Positions 1 through 6,798 of a stretch of 9,834 bases of DNA are shown piece by piece (position 1 is the stretch's first letter; each line of letters opens with the position of its first letter). This DNA comes from CAYHCE01 sp964355015 (GTDB lineage: Bacteria; Cyanobacteriota; Cyanobacteriia; PCC-6307; Cyanobiaceae): the NCBI GenBank assembly GCA_964355015.1, contig CAYHCE010000066.1, positions 1-9,834 on the forward strand, written 5' to 3'. The translations under genes were made by a program, and so were the position numbers. Below the pieces are notes generated by a model that worked only from the letters and a program-made list of their open reading frames with translations, did not search any database and was not told the origin of the DNA.

Positions 1-1
1 C

Positions 2-1063
2 TCAGCAGCGCCTCCAGCGACTGCTGATCGCTGAATGACCTGGTGAGAAAACACACCTAGGCCACCCGTCATGGTTGGTCTCGAGCACCTCCTCACCATG
101 CTGGTCTGCCGCTGCCTGCAACCGTTCCCGGAGTGTGGATGCCGCGTAGCGGTCGTTGTAAAGAGGCTCCGCAACTGGTAGGAGGTCGTTCTCCTCGGCA
201 TAGAACAGAAAGATCAACCGCATCATCACCGTTATCGCCGCGTCGTAGAGCTCGGCAACAGGAACGTCGCGCATGAGCCCCCCTCCTCGTTCGTGATCGA
301 TCCGATCGATCGTGCGGATCAGTATCTCTACCGCTCGAAGTGTCTGATTGCCAAGCTTGGTGGTGACCTCACGCTGACCCTCGGCCGAGCGATCCAACAA
401 CCCGACGATCGTCTCGTCGGATCCCATTGTCAGGAACCGGTCCTGGTGCAACAGGGTTCGGAACGCCTGCAACGTGATCTTCTCCTCACCCCACAGTGAC
501 GACCACCACGTCGCGAACCCGGGGTTCTCACCCTCCCTGTACGACACCAGCGTCCACCGCTCACCATCGGTCACCAAGCCGATGCGCAGTCCGGCCGCCT
601 TCAGATGCTCGACCATCAGCTCCTGCGGAGTCAGGGTGCCCAACTCCGCGACGATCTCGTCCGCTCGCACACCGGGCCCGACCACGGCCACCAACATCAC
701 GGCTTCTTCGCCGTCCATCAACACTGCATCCGGTGTCAAAACTCCGACATGGGGCACCTCGACTTGGGAGGCACTTGTCGCATCGAGATCCCACCGCAAC
801 ACGTCGTCGTCGAAGCCCAGCACCTCATGCAACACGAATCGCACGAACGCCAGGTGCATCTCGGTCTCGTCGACCGATCCCAACCCGTCACCGTCAGGAT
901 CCGCCCACTGCTCCAACGCTGCCCGCACCTCGGCCGCCACGTGTGGGTCATGTGCATCCAAGCCATTCGGCAAGGCTCCCTTCAGCACCGGCACCGTCAG
1001 GAATGGCCCCGACACGTCAACCAACGACAACCACTCCGCGTGATGCGCCGCGATCGATGCCAT
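2..1063 (-). CDS. drmMI: DISARM adenine methylase DrmMI, N-terminal fragment (reading frame disrupted)
   Basis: This is the N-terminal 353 residues of what looks like DrmMI, the large Eco57I/type IIG-like N6-adenine methylase of class 1 DISARM, which marks host DNA in that phage-defence system. The family is usually well over 1,000 residues, so the catalytic part with the NPPY motif is not in the window. Recognisable here are an N-terminal nuclease-like fold region (LRWDLDAT, VGVLTPDAVLM, residues about 90-115), GLVTDGERWTLVSY at about 162-175, and the AAITVMMRLIFLFYAEENDLLP helix region at about 275-296. The family pattern continues to HDGWPR near residue 332, then turns into unrelated residues and stops at TGA (bases 2-4). 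The start is supported by a strong AGGAGGT ribosome site and by the 1-base overlap with the end of drmD. The assignment rests on sequence resemblance recalled from the family and on the drmD neighbour. The break could be an insertion, a frameshift or an assembly join. Confidence 0.68.
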   Translation of the reverse strand: MASIAAHHAEWLSLVDVSGPFLTVPVLKGALPNGLDAHDPHVAAEVRAALEQWADPDGDGLGSVDETEMHLAFVRFVLHEVLGFDDDVLRWDLDATSASQVEVPHVGVLTPDAVLMDGEEAVMLVAVVGPGVRADEIVAELGTLTPQELMVEHLKAAGLRIGLVTDGERWTLVSYREGENPGFATWWSSLWGEEKITLQAFRTLLHQDRFLTMGSDETIVGLLDRSAEGQREVTTKLGNQTLRAVEILIRTIDRIDHERGGGLMRDVPVAELYDAAITVMMRLIFLFYAEENDLLPVAEPLYNDRYAASTLRERLQAAADQHGEEVLETNHDGWPRCVFSPGHSAISSRWRRC

Positions 1064-4000
1064 CAGTGCGTACCTCCTGCCATGGTGCGCGGGACTACGA
1101 AGACGAGGGCGAAGGGGAACAGTCGTGGATCCGCGTCCGCATAGCGACGGCGGATGCGGTCGGTCTCGCGTTCAATCTCCCCCGGAATGACATCGATGCG
1201 AGCCTTGAGCGATTTTCGGTCCTTGACAAGCTCTTGGCGGTCTTCAACAACAGTGGTCGGGATCAATAGCTGAACAAACTTTTCTTCTTTGAGTTCATCC
1301 TCGATTCGACGAGCAAGTTCGTTCATCACTGAGGTCACGTCAGAAATCTCTCGCTCGCGGCGCGCAGCGAGGCGATTCTCCAGGGTCTGAGTGCGTTCGC
1401 GCTCGCGAGCTGTGAGGGCGCCTGCTACACCCGACTCAAGCTTCTCCCACAGATCGGCGAGCTGGATCTTGACTCGTTCGACGACGGAGCAGTTCGCCAT
1501 CGCACTCATGACCCGATCTAGGTCGGTGCGGGTGTCGAACCGCCGAAAACGACCTTCTGAAATCGTTCCACCAGCAGAGAGAATTTCTTCGTGGATGCGT
1601 TGAGCATCGCCGCCCAGCACGACCAGCCTTCCGAATGCGACCACTGCAGGGCTGTCAAGGTCTTTGTCGTCGACGACTCGGACGGTGACCCGATGGAGAT
1701 CACCCGAGGTCGCAGACCAAGCATTTGCTCTCAGTAGGCGGAGACATCTCTGGACGAGAGGGTGGTTCAGATGGGCTAGGACCACATCTGTTCGACCATC
1801 GCCGAGGGCCTGATCGAACACGATCGGTCGTATCCGCCTTGAGTGAGGGTCTTCGAGTCCTTCTAGCAGGCGCTGCCAAGTGCCGCGCAGCGTTGGCACC
1901 TTCCAGGCCTGACCAGTTTGCAGACCTGGTAGCTCAACGGGCTCCAGCGGAGGTTGCTTTGCCAGCGCCAGCGCGACATGGACGACATCGGCGACGGCAT
2001 CCGGAGTGAGGTCGAGTTCTCGTTGGGTCGCTTGGAGCCGCTGGCGGAGGTCGTTGATGTACCGGTCCCACTCCCGCTCCCGCTGAAGGATCTTCCGATC
2101 AATCCGCTCGCCCTCCTCTGCATGGCGCGTGTCGAGCCTGTTGCGACGGCGCCCGACGAGGGCTTCCTCCACCTGTTCGGCGATAACGGGACCGACCTTG
2201 CCGAGGTCTTCGCGGATCTGGTCGACCTTCTTGACGGCCCGGTAGAGGAACTCAAGGTCGCCGGCGAGATCACCAGGCGGGATGTCTGGATCGGGAGTGT
2301 CGTGGTCGTAGCCCGCTGGCACGAAGTGAAAGATTTCGACCTGGTCTCGCTGCTGGCCGTATCGATCGATGCGGCCGTTGCGCTGCTCCATGACGTTCGG
2401 GTTCCAAGGGATCTCGATGTGTATGAGCTTCGAGCAGTGGTTCTGGAGGTCGATACCCTCACTGGCCGTGTCGGTGGCGAGAAGGATCCGCACCTCGGCG
2501 CCTTCTTCGGACGGATCGGCTTGGAAGGCCTGCTTGATCTTTTCCCGCTCGCCGAGATCCATGCCGCCGTACATGGTCTGGAGTCGGCCACCCTCCGCGA
2601 AGCCAAGGTTGGCGAGGTGATGGAGCAGATAGTTCTGTGTCGCCCGGTACTCGGTAAAGATGATCACCCGCTCGTCCGTCCAACGCCCCTTCGGGCGGAT
2701 GTGGGTGTCGAGCCAACCCACGAGCGCCTTGACCTTGGCGTCGGGACGATTGGCGGCTGCTTCCGCCTGCTTGCGGAGTGTCTGGAGCACATGGATTCGT
2801 TCCGCATCCAGTGGCATCTGACCCGTCGCCACCTCGATGGTGTCCGTCAGGACCTGTTCAGCTTCGTCGTCGTCAGCTGACTGCTCCTCTTCCGCCTGCC
2901 TGAGGAACCGCTTCAGGGGTGCAGGGCGCTCGGTGCGACGCTCCTCCTTGTCGTCGGCGAAGCCCATCACACGGTCGTGATGCTTTTGCAGGGTGAGGGC
3001 GAATGCCTGTGGGCTTGAGAAGAGCCGCTTCTTGAGGGTCTTCAGGACGAAGCTGCTTGCAACGCCCTCAGTTGTCGCCTCGTCAGTGGTCAGGGTGTTG
3101 GCGTACTGCTGCAGAAGGGAGTGGAGCTCGACTTCGGCGTCGGAGTACTCGACTTCAAGTGGCAGGATCTTGCGCTCAGGGAAGCGGCTCGATCCGTCCC
3201 AGTTCTTCTTGAGCTCCGACTTCATTCGCCGGATCATCACCTGGTGGAGTTGCTCGGGCTCTGGCATCACGCCACGGGCGAAACGCTGGTCATCGAGCAT
3301 CTCGAGCAGTGCCGTGAAGCTGTCCTGATACCCGTTGTGAGGAGTGGCGGTGAGGAACAACTTGTGTTCGAAGTAGCCGACGATCTCCCGGATCGCTCTC
3401 GTTCGGTCGGAGGACTTGATGTAGTTGGCGGTGCCTGCCGGGGCGACGTTGTGGGCCTCGTCGACGATGAGGAGATCGCCCCAGCGGGGCAGGATCCGTC
3501 CGTCGGGCCGGTGGATGGCCTTGCGGAACAGGTGCATCGGGCGTGTCCGCTTGACGTAGTCCATCGACACGATCAGCCTTGGGTGGTGACCCCAGGGGTT
3601 GACGTGGATGCCGCGCTGCCGGCGGAGATCACGCATCAATGCAGTGTCGAGGATCCGGAAGTCAAGCCCGAACTTGTCGCGCATCTGCTCGCGCCACTGC
3701 ACCTGCAGGCCTGCCGGGCAGATGATCAGGATGCGCCTTGCCCGATGCCGCAGGACCAGCTCCTGGGCGATGAGGCCGGATTCGATGGTCTTGCCCAGCC
3801 CGACGTCATCAGCGATGAGCAGGTTTACGCGCGGCATCTGCAGCGCACGCACGAGAGGGTCCAGCTGATAGTCCTGGACGTGGATTCCGCTGCGGAATGG
3901 CGACTGGAGACGCCCGGCATCTCCGGTCGGGGCGTCCAGGTCGAACTGGCTGATCGCGCCCCACTGCACGGCATGGAGGTACGCCTCGAACGCCCGAGGG

Positions 4001-4275
4001 TCGTCGAACCCATTCCGAGGGTCGGGCAGTCTTACTGAGCCCTCCTCGATCGAGGCTCCTGGTTCGATCTCCCAAACGACCTCAAGCTCCTCGCCAAAGG
4101 CGTCGTCGTCGATCGAGGTGAGCTGGACGACGTTCTGGGGACGCCAGTCCGTCGGGGCACCGTCCGGTGCCGGCAGGGCCGACGGCCTCACGTCGAGGAC
4201 CGACCAGCGGCGGTTGCGGATGCGAACCAGCTGCCCTTGTTCAGGCGTCAGGGTCGTCAGCGCCGGAATCACCAC
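1063..4275 (-). CDS. drmD: DISARM SNF2-like helicase DrmD
   Basis: A protein of about 1,070 residues, the usual size for DrmD, the SNF2/superfamily 2 helicase that defines class 1 DISARM phage defence. Numbered from the GTG at 4275, helicase motifs appear in order: motif I ADDVGLGKTIES (about 155-166), DEAH box LLIVDEAHN (about 268-276), motif III LTATPH (308-313), motif IV VIIFTEYRAT (about 537-546), motif V LLATDTASEGIDLQ (about 598-611) and motif VI NGRIDRYGQ (about 633-641). The C-terminal third is rich in Arg/Glu helices (TARERERTQTLENRLAARRE) that look like a coiled coil. The open frame extends to an ATG at 4398, but that would overlap vsr by over 100 bases. The GTG at 4275 (or the next GTG at 4272) has TAAGG 9 bases upstream and fits the family N-terminus (TPEQGQLVRIRNRRW). 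The gene follows vsr by 11 bases and overlaps drmMI by one. It is intact, with no frameshift. Confidence is high for the helicase family and good for DrmD. Confidence 0.9.
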   Translation of the reverse strand: MVIPALTTLTPEQGQLVRIRNRRWSVLDVRPSALPAPDGAPTDWRPQNVVQLTSIDDDAFGEELEVVWEIEPGASIEEGSVRLPDPRNGFDDPRAFEAYLHAVQWGAISQFDLDAPTGDAGRLQSPFRSGIHVQDYQLDPLVRALQMPRVNLLIADDVGLGKTIESGLIAQELVLRHRARRILIICPAGLQVQWREQMRDKFGLDFRILDTALMRDLRRQRGIHVNPWGHHPRLIVSMDYVKRTRPMHLFRKAIHRPDGRILPRWGDLLIVDEAHNVAPAGTANYIKSSDRTRAIREIVGYFEHKLFLTATPHNGYQDSFTALLEMLDDQRFARGVMPEPEQLHQVMIRRMKSELKKNWDGSSRFPERKILPLEVEYSDAEVELHSLLQQYANTLTTDEATTEGVASSFVLKTLKKRLFSSPQAFALTLQKHHDRVMGFADDKEERRTERPAPLKRFLRQAEEEQSADDDEAEQVLTDTIEVATGQMPLDAERIHVLQTLRKQAEAAANRPDAKVKALVGWLDTHIRPKGRWTDERVIIFTEYRATQNYLLHHLANLGFAEGGRLQTMYGGMDLGEREKIKQAFQADPSEEGAEVRILLATDTASEGIDLQNHCSKLIHIEIPWNPNVMEQRNGRIDRYGQQRDQVEIFHFVPAGYDHDTPDPDIPPGDLAGDLEFLYRAVKKVDQIREDLGKVGPVIAEQVEEALVGRRRNRLDTRHAEEGERIDRKILQREREWDRYINDLRQRLQATQRELDLTPDAVADVVHVALALAKQPPLEPVELPGLQTGQAWKVPTLRGTWQRLLEGLEDPHSRRIRPIVFDQALGDGRTDVVLAHLNHPLVQRCLRLLRANAWSATSGDLHRVTVRVVDDKDLDSPAVVAFGRLVVLGGDAQRIHEEILSAGGTISEGRFRRFDTRTDLDRVMSAMANCSVVERVKIQLADLWEKLESGVAGALTARERERTQTLENRLAARREREISDVTSVMNELARRIEDELKEEKFVQLLIPTTVVEDRQELVKDRKSLKARIDVIPGEIERETDRIRRRYADADPRLFPFALVFVVPRTMAGGTH
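1072..1078 (-). promoter_or_regulatory. Shine-Dalgarno site for drmMI
   Basis: AGGAGGT on the minus strand lies 8 bases before the drmMI ATG (1061-1063), inside the last codons of drmD. Together with the TGATG stop/start overlap it fixes the drmMI start and points to translational coupling of the two genes. Confidence 0.8.
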
Positions 4276-4284
4276 TAAGAGGCA

Positions 4285-4289
4285 CCTTA
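4285..4289 (-). promoter_or_regulatory. Ribosome site for drmD overlapping the vsr stop codon
   Basis: On the minus strand the vsr stop TAA runs directly into GG, giving TAAGG 9 bases before the GTG at 4275. This supports the GTG start of drmD rather than the upstream ATG, and couples vsr and drmD translation. Confidence 0.6.
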
Positions 4290-4742
4290 GCTGTGTTGAC
4301 TGGGGCCGGCTTCCTTGGCCAGTTCGGGGCAGGGCCGTCTCTGCCTGATCAGTTGGGCGATACGGCTTGCAGCGGTTTCGGCGTCTTCGTGCTCCCACAC
4401 ACGAACCACGACCCAGCCCTCAGCTGCCAGTGCGGCGCTGACTCTTGCATCTCGACGGCGGTTCGCAGCGATCTTTTCGTGCCACCACACCGCATTGTGG
4501 CTCGGTTTGGTTGAGTGGACAGGACAGCCATGCCAGAAGCAACCGTCGACGAAGACCGCGACCCGGGATGGACCGAACACGATGTCGGCGCGACTCCTCA
4601 TGCCAGGGATGGGAGCCCGATCGACCCGGTAGCGCAGGCCACGACGATGCAGTGCCCGCCTCAGCTCGATCTCAGGGGCCGTGTCGCGCTGGCGTTGTCG
4701 GCTGAACCGCTCTGACGTCTGAGCTGATTTCGGGCTTGGCAT
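4287..4742 (-). CDS. vsr: Very short patch repair endonuclease Vsr
   Basis: A 151-residue protein of the Vsr family, the usual length. Vsr nicks DNA 5' of the T in T:G mismatches that arise when 5-methylcytosine deaminates, starting repair back to C:G. Seen in order: DTAPEIELRRALHRRGLRYRV (residues 20-40), the typical N-terminal family signature; RADIVF with the catalytic-position Asp at 53; VAVFVDGCFWHGCP (61-74), holding the zinc-binding Cys/His cluster; WWHEKIAANRRRD (86-98); and GWVVVRVWEHE (109-119). The fourth zinc ligand, Cys in E. coli Vsr (VWEC), reads His here (VWEH), as I recall for many non-enteric relatives. The gene is divergent from a C5-cytosine methylase, its normal functional partner, and is first in an apparent operon with drmD and drmMI. 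A hairpin-capable repeat lies just before the ATG. The family call is firm; that the neighbour sets its target sequence is inference. Confidence 0.93.
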   Translation of the reverse strand: MPSPKSAQTSERFSRQRQRDTAPEIELRRALHRRGLRYRVDRAPIPGMRSRADIVFGPSRVAVFVDGCFWHGCPVHSTKPSHNAVWWHEKIAANRRRDARVSAALAAEGWVVVRVWEHEDAETAASRIAQLIRQRRPCPELAKEAGPSQHS

Positions 4743-4745
4743 CTC

Positions 4746-4765
4746 GGGTCAAATCCACCCGACCC
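4746..4765. repeat. Inverted repeat in the vsr/cytosine methylase divergent region
   Basis: GGGTC (4746-4750) and GACCC (4761-4765) form a perfect 5-bp inverted repeat with a 10-base spacer, starting 3 bases before the vsr ATG. It could be an operator for one or both divergent genes, or an RNA hairpin in the vsr leader with the purine-rich ribosome-site candidate (GGTGGA) in its loop. It is short, so chance is possible. Confidence 0.35.
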
Positions 4766-4832
4766 CCAGGCGTATCGCCCTTCCGGTCTGCTTCTCGAGG
4801 ACAATGGCGTAACTCTGGGCAGCTTGCGTCGA

Positions 4833-6011
4833 ATGGCTTCGATCGGTTCCACGGTGGGCCTGTTCGCCGGTATCGGGGGATTCGAGCGCGGACTCGAAAA
4901 GGCGGGCTTCTCGACCGAGCTGCTTTGCGAGATCGAGCCTGCAGCCAGAGCAGTGCTGGGCGCCCACTTCGCAGACACCAGTCTTCACGACGACGTCACG
5001 ACACTGGTGACGCTGCCAGCAGGTTGCACCGTGCTGGCAGCGGGATTCCCTTGCCAGGATCTGAGCCAGGCAGGCAGAGGGGCAGGCATCACAGGAAAGC
5101 GCTCGGGACTTGTCGCTCAGGTCTTTCGGTTGCTGGATGGACCGGAAAGCACACTGCCGACTTGGGTTCTGCTCGAAAACGTCCCGTTCATGCTGCAGCT
5201 CGATCAGGGACGTGCGATGCAGCTCCTGACCACTGAGCTCAGCAGTCGCGGATACCGATGGGCTTATCGCGTCGTCGATGCCAGGGCCTTTGGTGTCCCG
5301 CAACGTCGTCGACGGGTGTTGCTCCTTGCCTCACGAACGGAGGATCCAAGACCAGCCCTCTTTGGCCAAGACGAACAGGCACCCAGAGATGCCGACTACG
5401 AAGGACGCGCATGCGGTTTCTACTGGACTGAGGGCAACACAGGGCTTGGCTGGGTGGTGGATGGAGTGCCCACGATCAAGGGCGGCTCTGGCCTAGGGAT
5501 CCCCTCGCCACCTGCACTTTGGATGCCAGACGGATCTTTCGTCACTCCTGACATTCGTGATGCCGAACGCCTTCAAGGATTCAATACTGATTGGACCCGG
5601 CCTGCTGAAGCGGTGCCGGGGCTAAAGCGTGGTGTTCGCTGGAAACTCGTCGGCAACGCTGTTTGCGTTCCCATGGCGTCTTGGATCGCTAAACGGCTGG
5701 CCGCAGTTGTGGGTGATTACTCGGGAGAGGATTCTTATCTTCCTGACCATGCCAGATGGCCGAATGCTGCTTGGGGAGACAAAAGTGGTGTTCATAAGTC
5801 TTCTGTGGGGGAGTTTCCAGTGAAGGTTGCCCAGCAACGGCTGGATGAGTTTCTCGAATTCAAGCCCATTCCTCTATCGGATCGCGCGATTAGAGGTTTT
5901 CGCAACAGGTTGGCTGCAAGTAGGCTTAATTACCCGGCGGCCTTTCTTTACGCTTTGGACCGCACAATTCAAGGAAAGCCCCACAAGGGCCAGCTATTGC
6001 AGGCGGCTTAG
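4833..6011 (+). CDS. DNA (cytosine-5-)-methyltransferase, Dcm/DrmMII-like
   Basis: A complete 392-residue C5-cytosine DNA methyltransferase, which transfers a methyl group from S-adenosylmethionine to cytosine in a short target sequence. Numbered from the ATG at 4833: motif I GLFAGIGGFERGLEKAG (9-25), motif IV GFPCQDLSQAG with the catalytic Cys at about 74, motif VI ENV (115-117), motif VIII QRRRRVLLLAS (157-167), a target-recognition region at about 168-240, motif IX RDAERLQGF (242-250) and motif X GNAVCVPMASW (274-284). A C-terminal tail of about 100 residues (LSDRAIRGFRNRL) follows, as I recall in many restriction-island relatives. An in-frame TTG at 4824 is an alternative start, but ATG is preferred. 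The gene is divergent from vsr and ends near a convergent small gene. Base composition drops after about 5700, inside the tail. Cytosine methylases occur in class 2 DISARM (DrmMII); whether this one serves DISARM or is a stand-alone vsr partner cannot be decided here. Confidence 0.94.
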   Translation: MASIGSTVGLFAGIGGFERGLEKAGFSTELLCEIEPAARAVLGAHFADTSLHDDVTTLVTLPAGCTVLAAGFPCQDLSQAGRGAGITGKRSGLVAQVFRLLDGPESTLPTWVLLENVPFMLQLDQGRAMQLLTTELSSRGYRWAYRVVDARAFGVPQRRRRVLLLASRTEDPRPALFGQDEQAPRDADYEGRACGFYWTEGNTGLGWVVDGVPTIKGGSGLGIPSPPALWMPDGSFVTPDIRDAERLQGFNTDWTRPAEAVPGLKRGVRWKLVGNAVCVPMASWIAKRLAAVVGDYSGEDSYLPDHARWPNAAWGDKSGVHKSSVGEFPVKVAQQRLDEFLEFKPIPLSDRAIRGFRNRLAASRLNYPAAFLYALDRTIQGKPHKGQLLQAA

Positions 6012-6040
6012 TCCTAATTGTCGCGTTACAAGTAAAGTGA

Positions 6041-6307
6041 CTAGGCGAACCATCCCTCATCCTGGGCCCATTCGAAGAGTTTCTCTTCAAGCTCCTCAAG
6101 TGTTCCATGGTGAAGGAGGTTTCCGATCTCAAGATAAAATGAGCCATCGGCCTTCCTTGTGATGTGAAGAACTTCCTCAAGGTCGAGGTGCGTCCTACCT
6201 GCTGATTGATTGTTCCAGTAGCTGTATATCTCTTCCCCACCAACATCCATATCGCCACTACTGACCTTGAGCGTGGCCCGGAACTCTCCAATTGAAATGC
6301 CCGACAT
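6041..6307 (-). CDS. Small acidic hypothetical protein
   Basis: An 88-residue ORF that I do not recognise. It is acidic and compact, with a likely beta-rich N-terminus (SIGEFRATLKVSSGDM), a central stretch with Trp and Tyr (EEIYSYWNN, residues about 25-33), and a C-terminal amphipathic helix (GTLEELEEKLFEWAQDEGWFA, about 68-88). There is no signal peptide or membrane segment. The ATG at 6305-6307 is preceded by TATAAT (6331-6336 on the minus strand), giving an expected leader of about 17 bases without a clear ribosome site. It converges on the cytosine methylase, with only 29 bases between the stop codons. The region is AT-richer than the rest of the window (26 G+C of 60 in 6121-6180), which may mean recent transfer. 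It is supported by length, codon pattern and promoter, not by known homology. Confidence 0.6.
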   Translation of the reverse strand: MSGISIGEFRATLKVSSGDMDVGGEEIYSYWNNQSAGRTHLDLEEVLHITRKADGSFYLEIGNLLHHGTLEELEEKLFEWAQDEGWFA

Positions 6308-6329
6308 CGTGGCGTGCAGCGCAAGGATG

Positions 6330-6357
6330 TATTATAGGTGGCAGTCATCATTGTCAG
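6330..6357. promoter_or_regulatory. Shared divergent promoter block
   Basis: On the minus strand TATAAT (6331-6336) with CTGACA (6352-6357) 15 bases upstream resembles a sigma-70 promoter for the 88-aa gene, although the spacer is short. On the plus strand the same bases read TATTAT (6330-6335), a possible -10 for the 65-aa gene, but no good plus-strand -35 is visible. Each -10 would leave a leader of about 17 bases to its own ATG (6307 and 6359). Confidence 0.5.
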
Positions 6358-6358
6358 C

Positions 6359-6556
6359 ATGCGTGCTGCCGAAATCATCAGAGCCGTCGAAGAAGGCTTC
6401 CAGGTCCACTGGCAATGTCCATCCTATGAAGTCATTCGGGGTGCCATAGGATCCGACTACTTCATCCGATCGCTTGCGACAGGGCACTGTATCAAACTTC
6501 TTCAGTCAGATGGCAAAACCCTGAATGGAGCCGAGGCTGATTTCTATATAGCTTGA
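6359..6556 (+). CDS. Small hypothetical protein with DGKTLNG…DFYI ending
   Basis: A 65-residue protein starting MRAAEIIRAVEEGFQVHWQ and ending LNGAEADFYIA. It resembles small uncharacterised proteins of bacteria and phages that share an opening AxEIxxAVxxGxxVHW, a central Tyr-Ile-Ile/Arg strand, GHCI and a closing DGxxLNGxExDFxI. That resemblance is from memory and no function is known to me. An in-frame GTG at 6338 would add seven residues. The ATG at 6359 is preferred because the likely -10 (6330-6335) would place the transcript start near 6342, downstream of the GTG. It is divergent from the 88-aa gene and shares its promoter block. It contains two Cys and no signal peptide. It is probably a real gene; its role is unknown. 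Confidence 0.6.
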   Translation: MRAAEIIRAVEEGFQVHWQCPSYEVIRGAIGSDYFIRSLATGHCIKLLQSDGKTLNGAEADFYIA

Positions 6557-6798
6557 TCCCGTGATTCGGCATAGCAAACGTTGACTTCGGCGCTTTCTTC
6601 TCCTCCAAGATAGTGGGCAGCCTGTTGAGCGCGTGAATTGGTTGACTATTTGGCTAGCCGGGGGCAGTTGGTTCCTTGTCTCAACGTGAAGCTCAAGCAT
6701 GAGACTTGAGGCCTACGTATAGGGCCAGGGTTTGCTATCGGGCAATCGATTCCTTTGGCCTACGCCCCATGCAGCCGCACCTCCTTTTCATATTCCAC
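6557..6798. other. Gene-free stretch with overlapping short inverted repeats
   Basis: No convincing gene was found here. GTCTCA (6679-6684) pairs with TGAGAC (6700-6705), and CTCAAG (6692-6697) pairs with CTTGAG (6705-6710), so two mutually exclusive hairpins can form. There is no T-tract, so this is not a clear terminator. Nothing else is recognisable. Confidence 0.35.

Noticed and set aside
295..311. GATCGATC-C-GATCGATC tandem repeat
   Set aside because: It lies in frame within drmMI and encodes TIDRIDH-like residues; codon choice for repeated Ile-Asp explains it.
1954..4038. Long plus-strand open frames (about 300 codons each at 1954-2880 and 3121-4038)
   Set aside because: They lie opposite drmD, whose helicase motifs are unmistakable on the minus strand; long antisense frames are common in GC-rich coding DNA.
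4276..4398. ATG start for drmD at 4398
   Set aside because: It would overlap the 3' end of vsr by over 100 bases and add 41 residues unlike the family; the GTG at 4275 has a ribosome site and fits the DrmD N-terminus.
4824..4832. TTG start for the cytosine methylase
   Set aside because: It adds only three residues; the ATG at 4833 sits at the usual distance before motif I and is the commoner start codon.
6007..6046. Terminator between the cytosine methylase and the 88-aa gene
   Set aside because: CTTAGTC (6007-6013) pairs with GACTAGG (6040-6046) only with a wobble, and the loop is 26 bases with no T-run.
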